Below the pieces are notes generated by a model. The model did not search any database and was not told the DNA's origin. It saw nothing but the letters and a program-made list of their open reading frames with translations. From Desulfomicrobium sp. (GTDB lineage Bacteria > Desulfobacterota > Desulfovibrionia > Desulfovibrionales > Desulfomicrobiaceae): a stretch of DNA of 50,718 nucleotides. The stretch's first letter is position 1, and every line of letters begins with the position of its first letter. Both the position numbers and the translations under genes were made by a program. The stretch is from positions 1 to 50,718 of the forward strand of contig JANJWV010000039.1 of NCBI GenBank assembly GCA_024709365.1, read 5' to 3'. Positions 42,059-50,384 of this stretch are shown in pieces.

Positions 42059-42406
42059 TTATTTTTTCAGGAACTTGCTGAAGTCGGACACGCCGCCGCC
42101 CATGCCGCCCAGGTTGCGCAAGCCTCCGGGGGCCGAGAGGGTCAGGTTGGTGGTCGCCTCGAGATACTTGGTCTTCAGCTCCTCGGGCACGGTCTTGTAC
42201 TGGTAGATGACGTGCCGCTGGTCGATCTCGCCCTCGATGTTCTGGTCGAAGGGGTAGCCGAAAGGCAGCAGCAGCATCTGCACGCCGCCCTGCTGGGTGG
42301 GGATGGTCTGCAGGACGGCCGGGTCCTGGATAAGGCCCTTTTCCTGGTCCCACTTGCCGAGCACCATGTCGCCGTTCACCAGTTTGACCAATCTGATATC
42401 GTACAT
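42059..42406 (-). CDS. small protein with LSm-like N terminus
   Basis: This encodes 115 residues from the ATG at 42406 with GAGGTG upstream. The N terminus, YDIRLVKLVNGDMVLGKWD, resembles the first strands of Sm/LSm-like folds found in some bacterial and phage small proteins. The C-terminal ~30 residues are Gly-rich (GGLRNLGGMGGGVSDFS). No catalytic motif is seen. It could be an RNA- or protein-binding subunit; this is an inference from a short motif. It is divergent from cvpA and upstream of the radical SAM gene on the same strand. Confidence 0.65.
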   Translation of the reverse strand: MYDIRLVKLVNGDMVLGKWDQEKGLIQDPAVLQTIPTQQGGVQMLLLPFGYPFDQNIEGEIDQRHVIYQYKTVPEELKTKYLEATTNLTLSAPGGLRNLGGMGGGVSDFSKFLKK

Positions 42407-42571
42407 TGTCACCTCGTCGAGTTTTTGGGGCCCGCGGACGCACGAAACGTGCGCTGGGCCAAAGTAGATTTGATTAAGAGCTGCGCAGGGCACTGTCAAG
42501 GTCGCCCCCTCCCGCCCTTCCCCCCCGGGATGCTTTGTGGTAGCCGACCCCAACACAGCAAAGGGGCGGAC

Positions 42572-43144
42572 ATGAACACACTCGACATCGTCTTCTGCGT
42601 CATCCTGGGCTTTCTGGGCCTGCGCGGCATCTTCCGCGGCCTGGTCAAGGAGGTGGCCTCCATCCTGGGCCTGATCCTGGGCTTCGTCCTGGCCAACGTC
42701 TTCCACGGCGAACTCGCGCCCCTGCTGGAAAAGCCCCTGGGCGGCCCCGGCCTGGCCAATCTGGTCGCCTACCTCGGCATCTTCCTGGGCACCGTGGCCG
42801 TGGTCTTCCTGACGGCCGCCCTGATCCGCAAGATCCTGAAGCTCATCATGCTCGGCTGGCTGGACAGCATCGGCGGCGGCTTCCTGGGCTTCTTCAAGGG
42901 GGCGCTCTTGTGCAGCATCATCGTCCTGGCCCTGACTGCCTTCCTGCCGTCCAAGGCCACGATCCTGACGGAGTCGCAGCTGGTGCCCTACGTGAACATA
43001 TTCAACACCATGCTGGCCGAGACGCTCCCCAAGGACATGCGCGACCAGTTCCTGCTCAAGAGCCGGGAACTGCAGCTGGAGTGGGAGAATAAAGTCAAAG
43101 AAAAACTGAAGGATATCAAGGGAAACACAGGTGCAAAAACATAA
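42572..43144 (+). CDS. cvpA: CvpA-family membrane protein
   Basis: This encodes 190 residues with four to five transmembrane helices. It starts NTLDIVFCVILGFLGLRGIF and continues GLVKEVASILGLILGFVLAN, the CvpA pattern, with GWLDSIGGGFLGFFKGALLC in the third part. A cytoplasmic helical tail follows. AAGGGG precedes the ATG. CvpA proteins act in colicin V export and envelope-stress tolerance in other bacteria; the role here is unknown. mazG overlaps its 3' end by 14 bases. Confidence 0.9.
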   Translation: MNTLDIVFCVILGFLGLRGIFRGLVKEVASILGLILGFVLANVFHGELAPLLEKPLGGPGLANLVAYLGIFLGTVAVVFLTAALIRKILKLIMLGWLDSIGGGFLGFFKGALLCSIIVLALTAFLPSKATILTESQLVPYVNIFNTMLAETLPKDMRDQFLLKSRELQLEWENKVKEKLKDIKGNTGAKT

Positions 43145-43910
43145 TTTCGACCGCATCGTCGAGGTCATCGACACCCTGACCGGACCGGACGGCTGCCCCT
43201 GGGACAAGGAGCAGACCCCCCAGAGCATGTGCGACTACCTCGTGGAGGAGTGCTTCGAACTGGTGGAGGCCATCCGCCAGAACGACCCGGCCGAGATCGC
43301 CGAGGAGCTGGGCGACGTCCTTTTCCTGCTGCTCTTCATCGGCCGGTACATGGACCGCGGGATACCGGATTTCCTGCAGACGGCCCTGGCGAACAACGTG
43401 GCCAAGATGATCCGCCGCCACCCCCACGTCTACGGCGAAAAGGCCGCCGACGTGGCCGAGGTCATCACCAACTGGGAGAAGATCAAGAAGCAGGAGAAGG
43501 CCGAAAAGGACAAGGACCCGGGCGTGTTCGCCTCCCTGCCGGCCAGCCTGCCGCCGCTTTTGCGCGCCTACCGCATCAACTCCAAGGCCGCCCGCGCCGG
43601 CTTCACCTGGCCCACGGACGCGGACCAGGAGGCCAAGCTGACCGAGGAATGGCGGGAACTGCAGGAGGCCCTGGCCGGGGACGACGCCGAGGCCAGGGAG
43701 GAGGAATTCGGCGACTACCTCTTTTCGCTGGTGGAGTACGGCCGCAGGCGCGGCATCAAGGCCAACTCGGCCCTGGCCGTGGCCAACGCCAAGTTTCTGC
43801 GCCGCTTCGAGGCCATGGAAAAACTGGCCGTCGAACGCGGCCTGGAGCTGGACCGGATGAGTCTGACCGAGATGGACAAGCTCTGGGACGAAATCAAAGC
43901 GGAACGCTGA
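43131..43910 (+). CDS. mazG: MazG-family nucleoside triphosphate pyrophosphohydrolase
   Basis: This encodes 259 residues from a GTG at 43131 inside the end of cvpA. It has two MazG halves. The first has GPDGCPWDKEQTPQSMCDYL and EECFELVEAI, with EELGDVLFLLLF supplying the metal-binding acids. The second has RVNSKAARAGF-type spacing, here YRINSKAARAGFTWPT, and EEFGDYLFSLVEYG. It should hydrolyse NTPs to NMP and pyrophosphate, including damaged nucleotides. AAGGG lies before the start. The long palindrome begins about 80 bases after its stop. Confidence 0.95.
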   Translation: MQKHNFDRIVEVIDTLTGPDGCPWDKEQTPQSMCDYLVEECFELVEAIRQNDPAEIAEELGDVLFLLLFIGRYMDRGIPDFLQTALANNVAKMIRRHPHVYGEKAADVAEVITNWEKIKKQEKAEKDKDPGVFASLPASLPPLLRAYRINSKAARAGFTWPTDADQEAKLTEEWRELQEALAGDDAEAREEEFGDYLFSLVEYGRRRGIKANSALAVANAKFLRRFEAMEKLAVERGLELDRMSLTEMDKLWDEIKAER

Positions 43911-43991
43911 AGATTTATTCTCCAAAGCGCGTGGCGACTTAAAAGGCCCACGCGCCCCAGACACAGGCAACCCAAGAGATTCCTAGCAGGG

Positions 43992-44118
43992 CTGAGAGTT
44001 GCGAGAATCGATTCTGGCAAGGCGCGAGCCGATTTTGAAGGGCGAAGTGTAGCCGTCTCCATGAGCCCTTCAAAATCGGTGAGCAACGCAGTCCAGAATT
44101 GATTCTCGCAGCTCTCAG
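43992..44118. repeat. nested inverted repeat (MITE- or REP-like palindrome)
   Basis: The outer arms 43992-44017 and 44093-44118 are 26 bases each with two mismatches. The inner arms CCGATTTTGAAGGGC (44029-44043) and GCCCTTCAAAATCGG (44065-44079) are perfect. The right arm contains the cmk stop codon. No T-run makes it a standard terminator. The GCAAGGCGCGAG and GAAGGGCGAAG pieces look like a dispersed intergenic repeat. Confidence 0.8.
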
Positions 44119-44780
44119 AGACCTTTTTCCTTGATGTGCTCCACGATCTTCTCCAGCACACGGTCCACGTCGAGGGCGCTGGTGTCGACCATCACGGCGT
44201 CCGGGGCGGGCTTCAGGGGCGCCACCACGCGGTTGCGGTCCTGGTCGTCGCGGATGCGGATCTGGGCGCGGATGCGCTCCAGGTCCTCCTCCATGCCCAT
44301 GGCCTTGAGCTGGGAGAAACGGCGCTTGGCGCGCACGTCGATGGACGCGTCCAGGAAGAACTTGTGTTTGGCGTCGGGGAAGACCACGCTGCCCATGTCG
44401 CGCCCCTCGGCCACCAGGGACGTCATGCGTCCGATGGCCTGCTGGTTGCGGCGCAGGAAGTCGCGCACCACGGGGATGCGGCCGAGGTGCGAAGCCCACA
44501 GCCCCACTTCCTCGCTGCGGATCTGCGGAGAGAGCGGGTAGCCGTTCAAGAGCAGCTCCGAATTCTTCCCTATCCCCTCCAGATCGAAATCCAGGCGGTT
44601 GAGCTCCGGCACGAGCTGGTCCACGGGCCGCTCCCAGGCGCCATCCCCGAAGGCAAATGCCACGGAACGGAACATGGCGCCCGTGTCCAGGTAGGCGATG
44701 CCCAGGAGATCGGCCAGCCGTGTGGCCAGCGTGGTCTTGCCGACCCCGGCAGGCCCGTCAAGGGTGACGATGGTTATCAC
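44115..44780 (-). CDS. cmk: cytidylate kinase
   Basis: This encodes 221 residues from a GTG at 44780 with GGAGG 6 bases upstream. It begins with a P-loop, TLDGPAGVGKTTLA, followed by AYLDTGAMFRSVAF (the CMP-binding start) and VAEGRDMGSVVFPDAKHKFF, the family signature. The RNRVVAPLKPAPDAVMVDTS segment matches the Cmk C-terminal region. It makes CDP or dCDP from CMP or dCMP. The start lies within the end of hisC (23-base overlap), so translation is coupled. Its stop lies in the right arm of the palindrome at 43992-44118. Confidence 0.94.
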   Translation of the reverse strand: MITIVTLDGPAGVGKTTLATRLADLLGIAYLDTGAMFRSVAFAFGDGAWERPVDQLVPELNRLDFDLEGIGKNSELLLNGYPLSPQIRSEEVGLWASHLGRIPVVRDFLRRNQQAIGRMTSLVAEGRDMGSVVFPDAKHKFFLDASIDVRAKRRFSQLKAMGMEEDLERIRAQIRIRDDQDRNRVVAPLKPAPDAVMVDTSALDVDRVLEKIVEHIKEKGL

Positions 44781-45873
44781 GCAGCACCTCCGCTGTTTTG
44801 ACCAGAAATTCACGGTTCTCGTCCTCGTTGCCGATGCTGACCCGAAGCTTTCCGGGCATGCCGTAGCTGGCCAATGGCCGGATGATCACCCCGCGCTGCA
44901 GCAGCCCCTCGAACAGGGTCCGCGCGTCCATGGGCGGGTCGAACATCAGGAAGTTGGCCTGGGACGGCCGGACCGTGCAGCCCATGGCCGTCAACTCCCG
45001 CGTCAGCAGTTCCCGGCCCTCGCGCACCACGCGCAGGGTCTCGGACAGGAAGATATCGTCCTCCAGGGCGGCCAGCCCGGCCTGCTCGGCCAGGATGTTC
45101 ACGCTGAAGGGCAGCTTGACCCTAAGCAGCAGGTCGGCCAGCCATTCGGGCATGACGCCGTAGCCCAGGCGCAGCCCCGCCAGCCCGTACATCTTGGAGA
45201 AGGTGCGCAGGATGACGAGATTCGGGATCTTCCCGAAGTGCGGCAGCATGGTGAACTCGTCCAAGGGCTCGGCGAAATCGACGTAGGCCTCGTCCACGAC
45301 CAGCAGCGCCCGTGAGGGCAGCTTGGCCGCCAGGGCGACCAAATCGGCCGCTTTGCAGGCATGTCCCGAGGGGTTGTCGGGATTGGTCACGAAGACCAGG
45401 GCCGTGTTCTCGTCCGTCAGGGACAGGAGCGCGTCGAAGGGAAAGGAAAAGTCGGCGTTCAGGTCGGCCTGGCGGAACTCGAGGCCGCACAGCCGCGACT
45501 GCACGTCGTAGATGCTGAAGCACGGCCTGAAGGCGACGACGTTGTCGATGCCCGGCCGCGCCACCACGCGCAGCAGCAGATCGATGATCTCGTCGGAGCC
45601 ATTGCCGGCCACCACGCAGGACGCGGGCACGCCCAGATGCGCGCCGATTGCCTCGCTCAGGGCCGGGGAGCCGGCCTGGGCGTAGCGGAAGGCCAGGGGG
45701 GAGGCCGAGGCCAGGCGCGCCTGGACCACGGGCGACGTGCCCAGCGGGTTCTCGTTGCTGGCCATCTTGATGACCCGCGACAGCCCGTAGCGTTTCTTGA
45801 TCTCGTCGATGCTCAGGCCCGGCGAGTAGGGCTTGAAGCCCTCCATCTCCGGCCGCACAGGAACCTTGGTCAT
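44758..45873 (-). CDS. hisC: histidinol-phosphate aminotransferase
   Basis: This encodes 371 residues. AAGGAG lies 5 bases before the ATG at 45873. PLP-enzyme segments are KMASNENPLGTSPVVQ, VVAGNGSDEIIDLLLR, LVFVTNPDNPSGH, LLVVDEAYVDFAEP and RTFSKMYGLAGLRLGYG with the PLP-Lys. It transaminates imidazole-acetol phosphate to histidinol phosphate. No other his gene is in the window; the neighbours are selA and cmk in one unit. Confidence 0.94.
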   Translation of the reverse strand: MTKVPVRPEMEGFKPYSPGLSIDEIKKRYGLSRVIKMASNENPLGTSPVVQARLASASPLAFRYAQAGSPALSEAIGAHLGVPASCVVAGNGSDEIIDLLLRVVARPGIDNVVAFRPCFSIYDVQSRLCGLEFRQADLNADFSFPFDALLSLTDENTALVFVTNPDNPSGHACKAADLVALAAKLPSRALLVVDEAYVDFAEPLDEFTMLPHFGKIPNLVILRTFSKMYGLAGLRLGYGVMPEWLADLLLRVKLPFSVNILAEQAGLAALEDDIFLSETLRVVREGRELLTRELTAMGCTVRPSQANFLMFDPPMDARTLFEGLLQRGVIIRPLASYGMPGKLRVSIGNEDENREFLVKTAEVLRDNHRHP

Positions 45874-45935
45874 ATATTCTCCTTGATGCGCCGCATGGGG
45901 CATGCGGCGCGCAGTGTCACGTATCCTGCCATTCT

Positions 45936-47342
45936 TCAGTCCGCATCTGCGGCCAGCACCGACCGTACGGCAGCGACCACCAGGGGGAACTCCTCGTCCA
46001 TGAGGGTCCGTGGGTCGAGACAGAAGCGCCCATCCTCCACCCGGCCGATGACCGGGATGTCCGTGGCCAGGAGCCCCTGGCGCAGGGCCTCCACATCCAT
46101 GGCGACGGGCGCGACCGTCACCAGGCTGGTGGGCAGATCCTGCTCCGGGAAGGAGCCGCCGCCCACGCGCGAAAATCCGGGTTTCACCCCGACCGTCGCC
46201 AGCCCGGCCAGGTCCTTGGACAGCCTGCGCCGCAGACGCCTGGCCCTGGCCAGCAGCTCATCCCGGCCGGCCGTGATCATGGCCAGGGTCGGCACCCTGC
46301 GCCTCGCCAGCTCCGGGTCGAGGTAGAGGCGAAGGGTCGCCTCCAGGGCGGCCAGGGTCATCTTGTCGATGCGCAGGGCGCGGTTGAGCTGGTTCTTCTT
46401 GATGCGGTCGATGAACTCCTTGCGGCCGACGATGATGCCGGCCTGGGGCCCGCCCAGAAGCTTGTCGCCGCTGAAGGAGACCACGTCCACCCCGCTCTTC
46501 AATACCTGCTGCACCGTGGGCTCGGGCATGAAGCCGTAGGGCGAGAAATCGAAGAGGTTGCCGCTGCCCAGATCCTCGAAGACCGGCAGGCCCCGCTCGC
46601 GGCCCAGGACCGCCAGATCGGCCGCGTCCACTTCCTTGTGGAAGCCGATGATGCGGTAGTTGGAGGTGTGGACCTTCATGAGCATGGCCGTTTCGTCGCC
46701 GATGGCCTCCTCGTAGTCGCGCAGGTGGGTGCGGTTGGTGGCCCCGACCTCGCGCAGCACGGCCCCGCTCTTCCGCATGACCTCGGGGATGCGAAAGGAC
46801 CCGCCGATTTCCACGAGCTGCCCGCGCGAGACCACGACCTCGCGCCCTTTGGCCAGGGTGTCGAGGACCAGCAGCACGGCCGCGGCGTTGTTGTTGACCA
46901 CAAGCCCCGCCTCGGCCCCGGTCAGGCGGCAGAGCAGCTTTTCGACGTGGGAATAGCGGCTGCCGCGCTGCCCCGTCTCCAGGGCCAGCTCCAGGTTGGA
47001 GTAGTGCCGGCAGCCCAGGGTCACGGCCTGCACCGCTTCGTCGGCCAGGATGGAGCGGCCGAGATTGGTGTGGATGACCACGCCCGTGGCGTTGAGGACG
47101 CGCCTGAAATGCGGCCGCGAGGCGAAGCGCACGTAGGCGCGGGCCCTGGAGCACAGGGCGGGCAGGGTCAGGTCGGATTCGGCGGCGATGGCCCCGGAGC
47201 GGATCTCCTCGCGGCAGAGGTCCAGAAATTCGCCCACGAGATCCTTGAGGAGCGGGCGCGGCAGACCGGCCAGGCTCTGGTCCTGCTCCAGTTCGTGCAG
47301 AAAGCGGTCCACCGACGGGATGTGCCGAAAGAGTGATGACAC
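45936..47342 (-). CDS. selA: L-seryl-tRNA(Sec) selenium transferase (selenocysteine synthase)
   Basis: This encodes 468 residues from a GTG at 47342, with AAGGAG 6 bases upstream. The N terminus (SLFRHIPSVDRFL) is the tRNA-binding region. The core has VLNATGVVIHTNLGRS, GQRGSRYSHVEKLL and VVSFSGDKLLGGPQAG with PLP-Lys294. It converts Ser-tRNA(Sec) to Sec-tRNA(Sec), so the genome should also encode selB, selC and selD and real selenoproteins. None of those was found here. The gene lies between folC and hisC, starting 10 bases after folC. Confidence 0.97.
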   Translation of the reverse strand: MSSLFRHIPSVDRFLHELEQDQSLAGLPRPLLKDLVGEFLDLCREEIRSGAIAAESDLTLPALCSRARAYVRFASRPHFRRVLNATGVVIHTNLGRSILADEAVQAVTLGCRHYSNLELALETGQRGSRYSHVEKLLCRLTGAEAGLVVNNNAAAVLLVLDTLAKGREVVVSRGQLVEIGGSFRIPEVMRKSGAVLREVGATNRTHLRDYEEAIGDETAMLMKVHTSNYRIIGFHKEVDAADLAVLGRERGLPVFEDLGSGNLFDFSPYGFMPEPTVQQVLKSGVDVVSFSGDKLLGGPQAGIIVGRKEFIDRIKKNQLNRALRIDKMTLAALEATLRLYLDPELARRRVPTLAMITAGRDELLARARRLRRRLSKDLAGLATVGVKPGFSRVGGGSFPEQDLPTSLVTVAPVAMDVEALRQGLLATDIPVIGRVEDGRFCLDPRTLMDEEFPLVVAAVRSVLAADAD

Positions 47343-47352
47343 CGGGATCTCC

Positions 47353-48579
47353 TTAGGATTCAAGATGTTCCGGGTGAAGCTCGTAGTATGCGCCCACAAG
47401 GTAGAGGGAGCCGCACACGAGGGTCTTCACCTCCCCCTGCAAGGCCGCTCCCAGGTCAGGCGCGACCCGCGCCCCGGGCCCGAGGAGCGCGGCCAAATCT
47501 TCGGGGTCGCAGGCCCGCTCCAGGGCGAGCTTCGGGACGACGATCTCGTCCGCGAGGCCCCGCAGCCTGGCGAGGATGGCCGGCTCCAGGGTCTTGTCGC
47601 GCATGGCCTGGAACACGAGGCGCTCGAAACGCTCCCCCGACCCTTCCAGGGCGTCGCACAGGGCGGCCAGACCCATGGGGTTGTGGGCGCCGTCCACGAG
47701 GATGTTGCCGTGACGGCGATATCGCCCGGAAAAACGCGTCCTGCCAAGGACTTGTGTACACAGACCCGCGTCAAATTGCCAGCCTCCGCTGCGCGCCAGG
47801 CGGCTCCAGGCCAGCAGGGCCAGGGCCGCGTTGCCGAGCTGGTACGGAGGGTGGCCGGGCAGCAGGTCCGGGGTCAAGAGGAAGGGCCCGGATTCCGTCG
47901 GGATGCGGAACCCGCCTTCGACGCGGCAATCGTCCAGACACAGGAAATCACGCCCCGCGCCCGCCGCACGGAAGATATCCATGACCCCAGGCTCCTGCTG
48001 ACCCGTCACTGCTGCGCAGCGCCCCAGGGCCCCGGCCTTGTCGCGGGCGATGTCGGCCAGGGCCGGCCCCAGGACATGCTCGTGGTCCATGCCCACCGGC
48101 GTCATGACGGCCAGATCGGCGTCCACGGCGCAGGTCGCGTCATGGGTGCCGCCGAGCCCGGCCTCCAGCACGGCCAGGTCGAGCCCTTCGAGGCCGAAAA
48201 TCCGCAGGGCCATGACCGTCAGCAGCTCGAAATAGGTCAGCCCCACATCCGCGCAGACGTCCATGACCGCATTGGCCTCCTGGAGCCAGCGTTCCTCGGG
48301 CAGCATGCGGCCCCGGACGCGGATGCGCTCGCGCACCCCGACCAGATGCGGGGAGATGTACAGCCCCGTAGACAACCCGTGCCCGCGCGCCAGGGCTTCC
48401 AGAAACCCGGACGTGGACCCCTTGCCGTTGGTCCCGACCACATGCGCGACCATCCGCCCGGGCCGCCCGAGGCCGAGCCGCCCGAGCGCCTCGTGCATGC
48501 GCGACAGCCCCAACTGCATGGAAAAAAGCCCCAGGCCGTCGAGATACTCCTCGAACCCGGCAAAAGAAACGAACTTCAT
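47353..48579 (-). CDS. folC: folylpolyglutamate synthase / dihydrofolate synthase
   Basis: This encodes 408 residues. The ATP-binding loop is VVGTNGKGSTSGFLEA, followed by GLSTGLYISPHLVGVRERI, LEAGLGGTHDATCAVD and VDGAHNPMGLAALCDAL. It adds glutamate to dihydropteroate and folates. It is the first gene of folC-selA-hisC-cmk. Its ribosome site (GCGAG) is weak. The tRNA-Arg fragment lies about 170 bases upstream on the opposite strand. Confidence 0.92.
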   Translation of the reverse strand: MKFVSFAGFEEYLDGLGLFSMQLGLSRMHEALGRLGLGRPGRMVAHVVGTNGKGSTSGFLEALARGHGLSTGLYISPHLVGVRERIRVRGRMLPEERWLQEANAVMDVCADVGLTYFELLTVMALRIFGLEGLDLAVLEAGLGGTHDATCAVDADLAVMTPVGMDHEHVLGPALADIARDKAGALGRCAAVTGQQEPGVMDIFRAAGAGRDFLCLDDCRVEGGFRIPTESGPFLLTPDLLPGHPPYQLGNAALALLAWSRLARSGGWQFDAGLCTQVLGRTRFSGRYRRHGNILVDGAHNPMGLAALCDALEGSGERFERLVFQAMRDKTLEPAILARLRGLADEIVVPKLALERACDPEDLAALLGPGARVAPDLGAALQGEVKTLVCGSLYLVGAYYELHPEHLES

Positions 48580-48751
48580 GACCGCTCGCTAGATCCAACA
48601 GTGAAAAACACGCTCCGACGGCCCGCAACCCGCCGGCAATCCCCACCCGGGCAGCTTTCATAAAAGGTTCCCCACCCGGCGGCAACTGAAATCCCGCCAG
48701 CCCCCGCTTGACTTTCAGAGCCGGAATCAATAGCCAGTTTTCCTCTCACGC

Positions 48752-48790
48752 GCGCCAGTAGCTCAGGCGGATAGAGCAATTGCCTTCTAA
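48752..48790 (+). pseudogene. 5' half of tRNA-Arg(UCU), cut after the anticodon loop
   Basis: The acceptor strand is GCGCCAG (48752-48758), then TA and the D arm GCTC...GAGC (48761-48777). The anticodon stem side is ATTGC, and the loop CTTCTAA gives anticodon UCU. The complementary 3' anticodon stem, T arm and acceptor strand do not follow; instead ACAAAATC starts unrelated AT-rich DNA. A -35-like TTGACT lies at 48708-48713 upstream. Because intact tRNA genes are needed, the complete gene is probably elsewhere, for example at the far end of the element. Confidence 0.82.
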
Positions 48791-49328
48791 ACAAAATCAA
48801 CCACTTATCTCACAATCCGCCAAGCCCGCATAACCATCTACAATTCCACCAAAATTCTCCTTGCCCTCCATTCTTGCGCCCTCTTAGAGTTGCTATTTTT
48901 TGGCAGCTTTTATCACGGTTTTTCACCCTTCACGGGAACAGAGACGGGAGTAGCTAGAGCAAAAGTTCAGGCTGCTTTACCTATTAGCACCACCTGCCGC
49001 CTTTCAAAACAGTCAATTATTTCAACACGCTAGATATTATTCTATAATATGCTGAAATTATTGACTATAACTTCACGACGCCAACCATTATCATCCTCCC
49101 CACCCCTTGAAACCATAGCTAAAAATACGACATCGTGTCACATTTATTGATTTCGTAACACAATGACTAACTCGAAAACATGCTTCCTCTCGTTGTTATC
49201 GAGAATACCCATTCACAGTGTCCAAAAAGTCTAGCGCAAAAAATGTCTGAGCAAAAAAGATACTTCCCCCGCCACGGGTTAGGGGGCCTTGGTCCCTGCC
49301 TCCCCCCCCCCCTGTGATGACGAGACCG
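48791..49328. other. AT-rich gene-free region at the start of the island
   Basis: This 538-base stretch has clearly lower GC than the backbone. No coding frame with a recognisable product or a good ribosome site is seen. It holds the near-palindrome at 49011-49066 and, at the far end, a C11 tract at 49302-49312. It may be the attachment and regulatory zone of an integrated element. Confidence 0.55.
49011..49066. repeat. AT-rich near-palindrome in the island
   Basis: The arms AGTCAATTATTTCAACA (49011-49027) and TGCTGAAATTATTGACT (49050-49066) match with two mismatches. Between them ATATTAT (49034-49040) and ATAATAT (49044-49050) are perfect complements around TCT. It could be a protein-binding site, a recombinase core or a decayed origin. 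Confidence 0.65.
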
Positions 49329-50384
49329 TTAGTGCGTTACTGATGAAGAGGTATCTCTCACGATGTCGCGCAGTTTATCTGGACTCAGAACGTCGCCCTT
49401 ACCCCTATGGATCATCCTGTGGCAGTTGGCGCACAGCGGAATAAGGTCGGTCGCAGGATTGACTTCAGCCTCCTCATCGGACTCACCCAAGGGCTTCAAG
49501 TGATGGACTTCGATGAATCCACGCCCTAGGTCGCCGTAGGTCTTCTCAAAGTCGAAGCCACATACCGCACACGTCGTCCCGTGAATCTCAATAGCCTTCT
49601 GCCTGTTGATCGCACTCCGCATCCGACGAAGATACTCAACCCTGACGGGCTTTCCCTCAACTTGTACCACGTATTCATCTGGGACGGGTTGCTCTATCAT
49701 CACACCTGCCCCATAAAATTCCACCTCGAAGAGAGAATCTGTAAGTTTACGGAAGAGCATGATGATCGCGCCCCTACCTTGCTCCTCGCCAGTCTTGAGC
49801 GTTGCCGTTTCGACAGGGAATGCTCGGGCTATATCTTCTGACAGCGCCTTGGGCCAGAATATCCGTACACGCTGGAACGGGTCGACGCTGACCCGCAAGC
49901 TTAGCTCTTTGTCTTGGTGGAGCACACGAAGCGACTTCGGCGGATTAGCATCGTCAATACCGAAGAACGGAAGCACCTGCTTTGGTACTCCTGTGCCGTG
50001 ATACAGGATGGCAGACTTATCAACGCGCTTGATGGCCTCAGTGTCACTTAGGATGGTCCAGGAGAAGACATCCTCCTTGTCGGGCATCTGGCGGAGATCA
50101 AGTCCGTGGTCATGTACGTATTTGAGGACATGATCCCTGAGCACCTTCTGATAGTTACCTCTGGGCTTGTAGCCCATAACGAACCTCAGCCCCTCCTCAT
50201 GCAAGACGGCGCTAATGTTCTGGTGCTTGAGTTCCACGGCCCCCTTTGAGCGGCCACTGAGTTTATCCATAAGGGCAGAACGATGGTCGCTTTTATTGTA
50301 GTCCTCGCCGCGCATCTCGCTAGCCAACATCGCGAAGTAATCCTCAACGGTGGCTCTAATCTCGTCTTCGCTCCAGTCACGCAT
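49329..50384 (-). CDS. HNH endonuclease with N-terminal DNA-modification-type domain
   Basis: This encodes 351 residues from the ATG at 50384, which has GGAG 5 bases upstream; a longer frame to 50480 is less likely. The N-terminal ~100 residues (WSEDEIRATVEDYFAML, HQNISAVLHEEGLRFVMGYK) match the region found before HNH domains in McrA-type or restriction-like proteins. The HNH domain (272-330) has CAVCG (Cys272/275), HHLKPLG with His294/295, and LCANCHRMIHR (Cys318/321, His326). It should cut DNA, perhaps modified DNA, but specificity is unknown. The lower GC and the tRNA edge suggest a defence or mobile island. Confidence 0.82.
   Translation of the reverse strand: MRDWSEDEIRATVEDYFAMLASEMRGEDYNKSDHRSALMDKLSGRSKGAVELKHQNISAVLHEEGLRFVMGYKPRGNYQKVLRDHVLKYVHDHGLDLRQMPDKEDVFSWTILSDTEAIKRVDKSAILYHGTGVPKQVLPFFGIDDANPPKSLRVLHQDKELSLRVSVDPFQRVRIFWPKALSEDIARAFPVETATLKTGEEQGRGAIIMLFRKLTDSLFEVEFYGAGVMIEQPVPDEYVVQVEGKPVRVEYLRRMRSAINRQKAIEIHGTTCAVCGFDFEKTYGDLGRGFIEVHHLKPLGESDEEAEVNPATDLIPLCANCHRMIHRGKGDVLSPDKLRDIVRDTSSSVTH

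Noticed and set aside
49302-49312. Phase-variation tract for the HNH gene
   Set aside because: The C11 run lies after the stop codon, so length change would not alter the reading frame.
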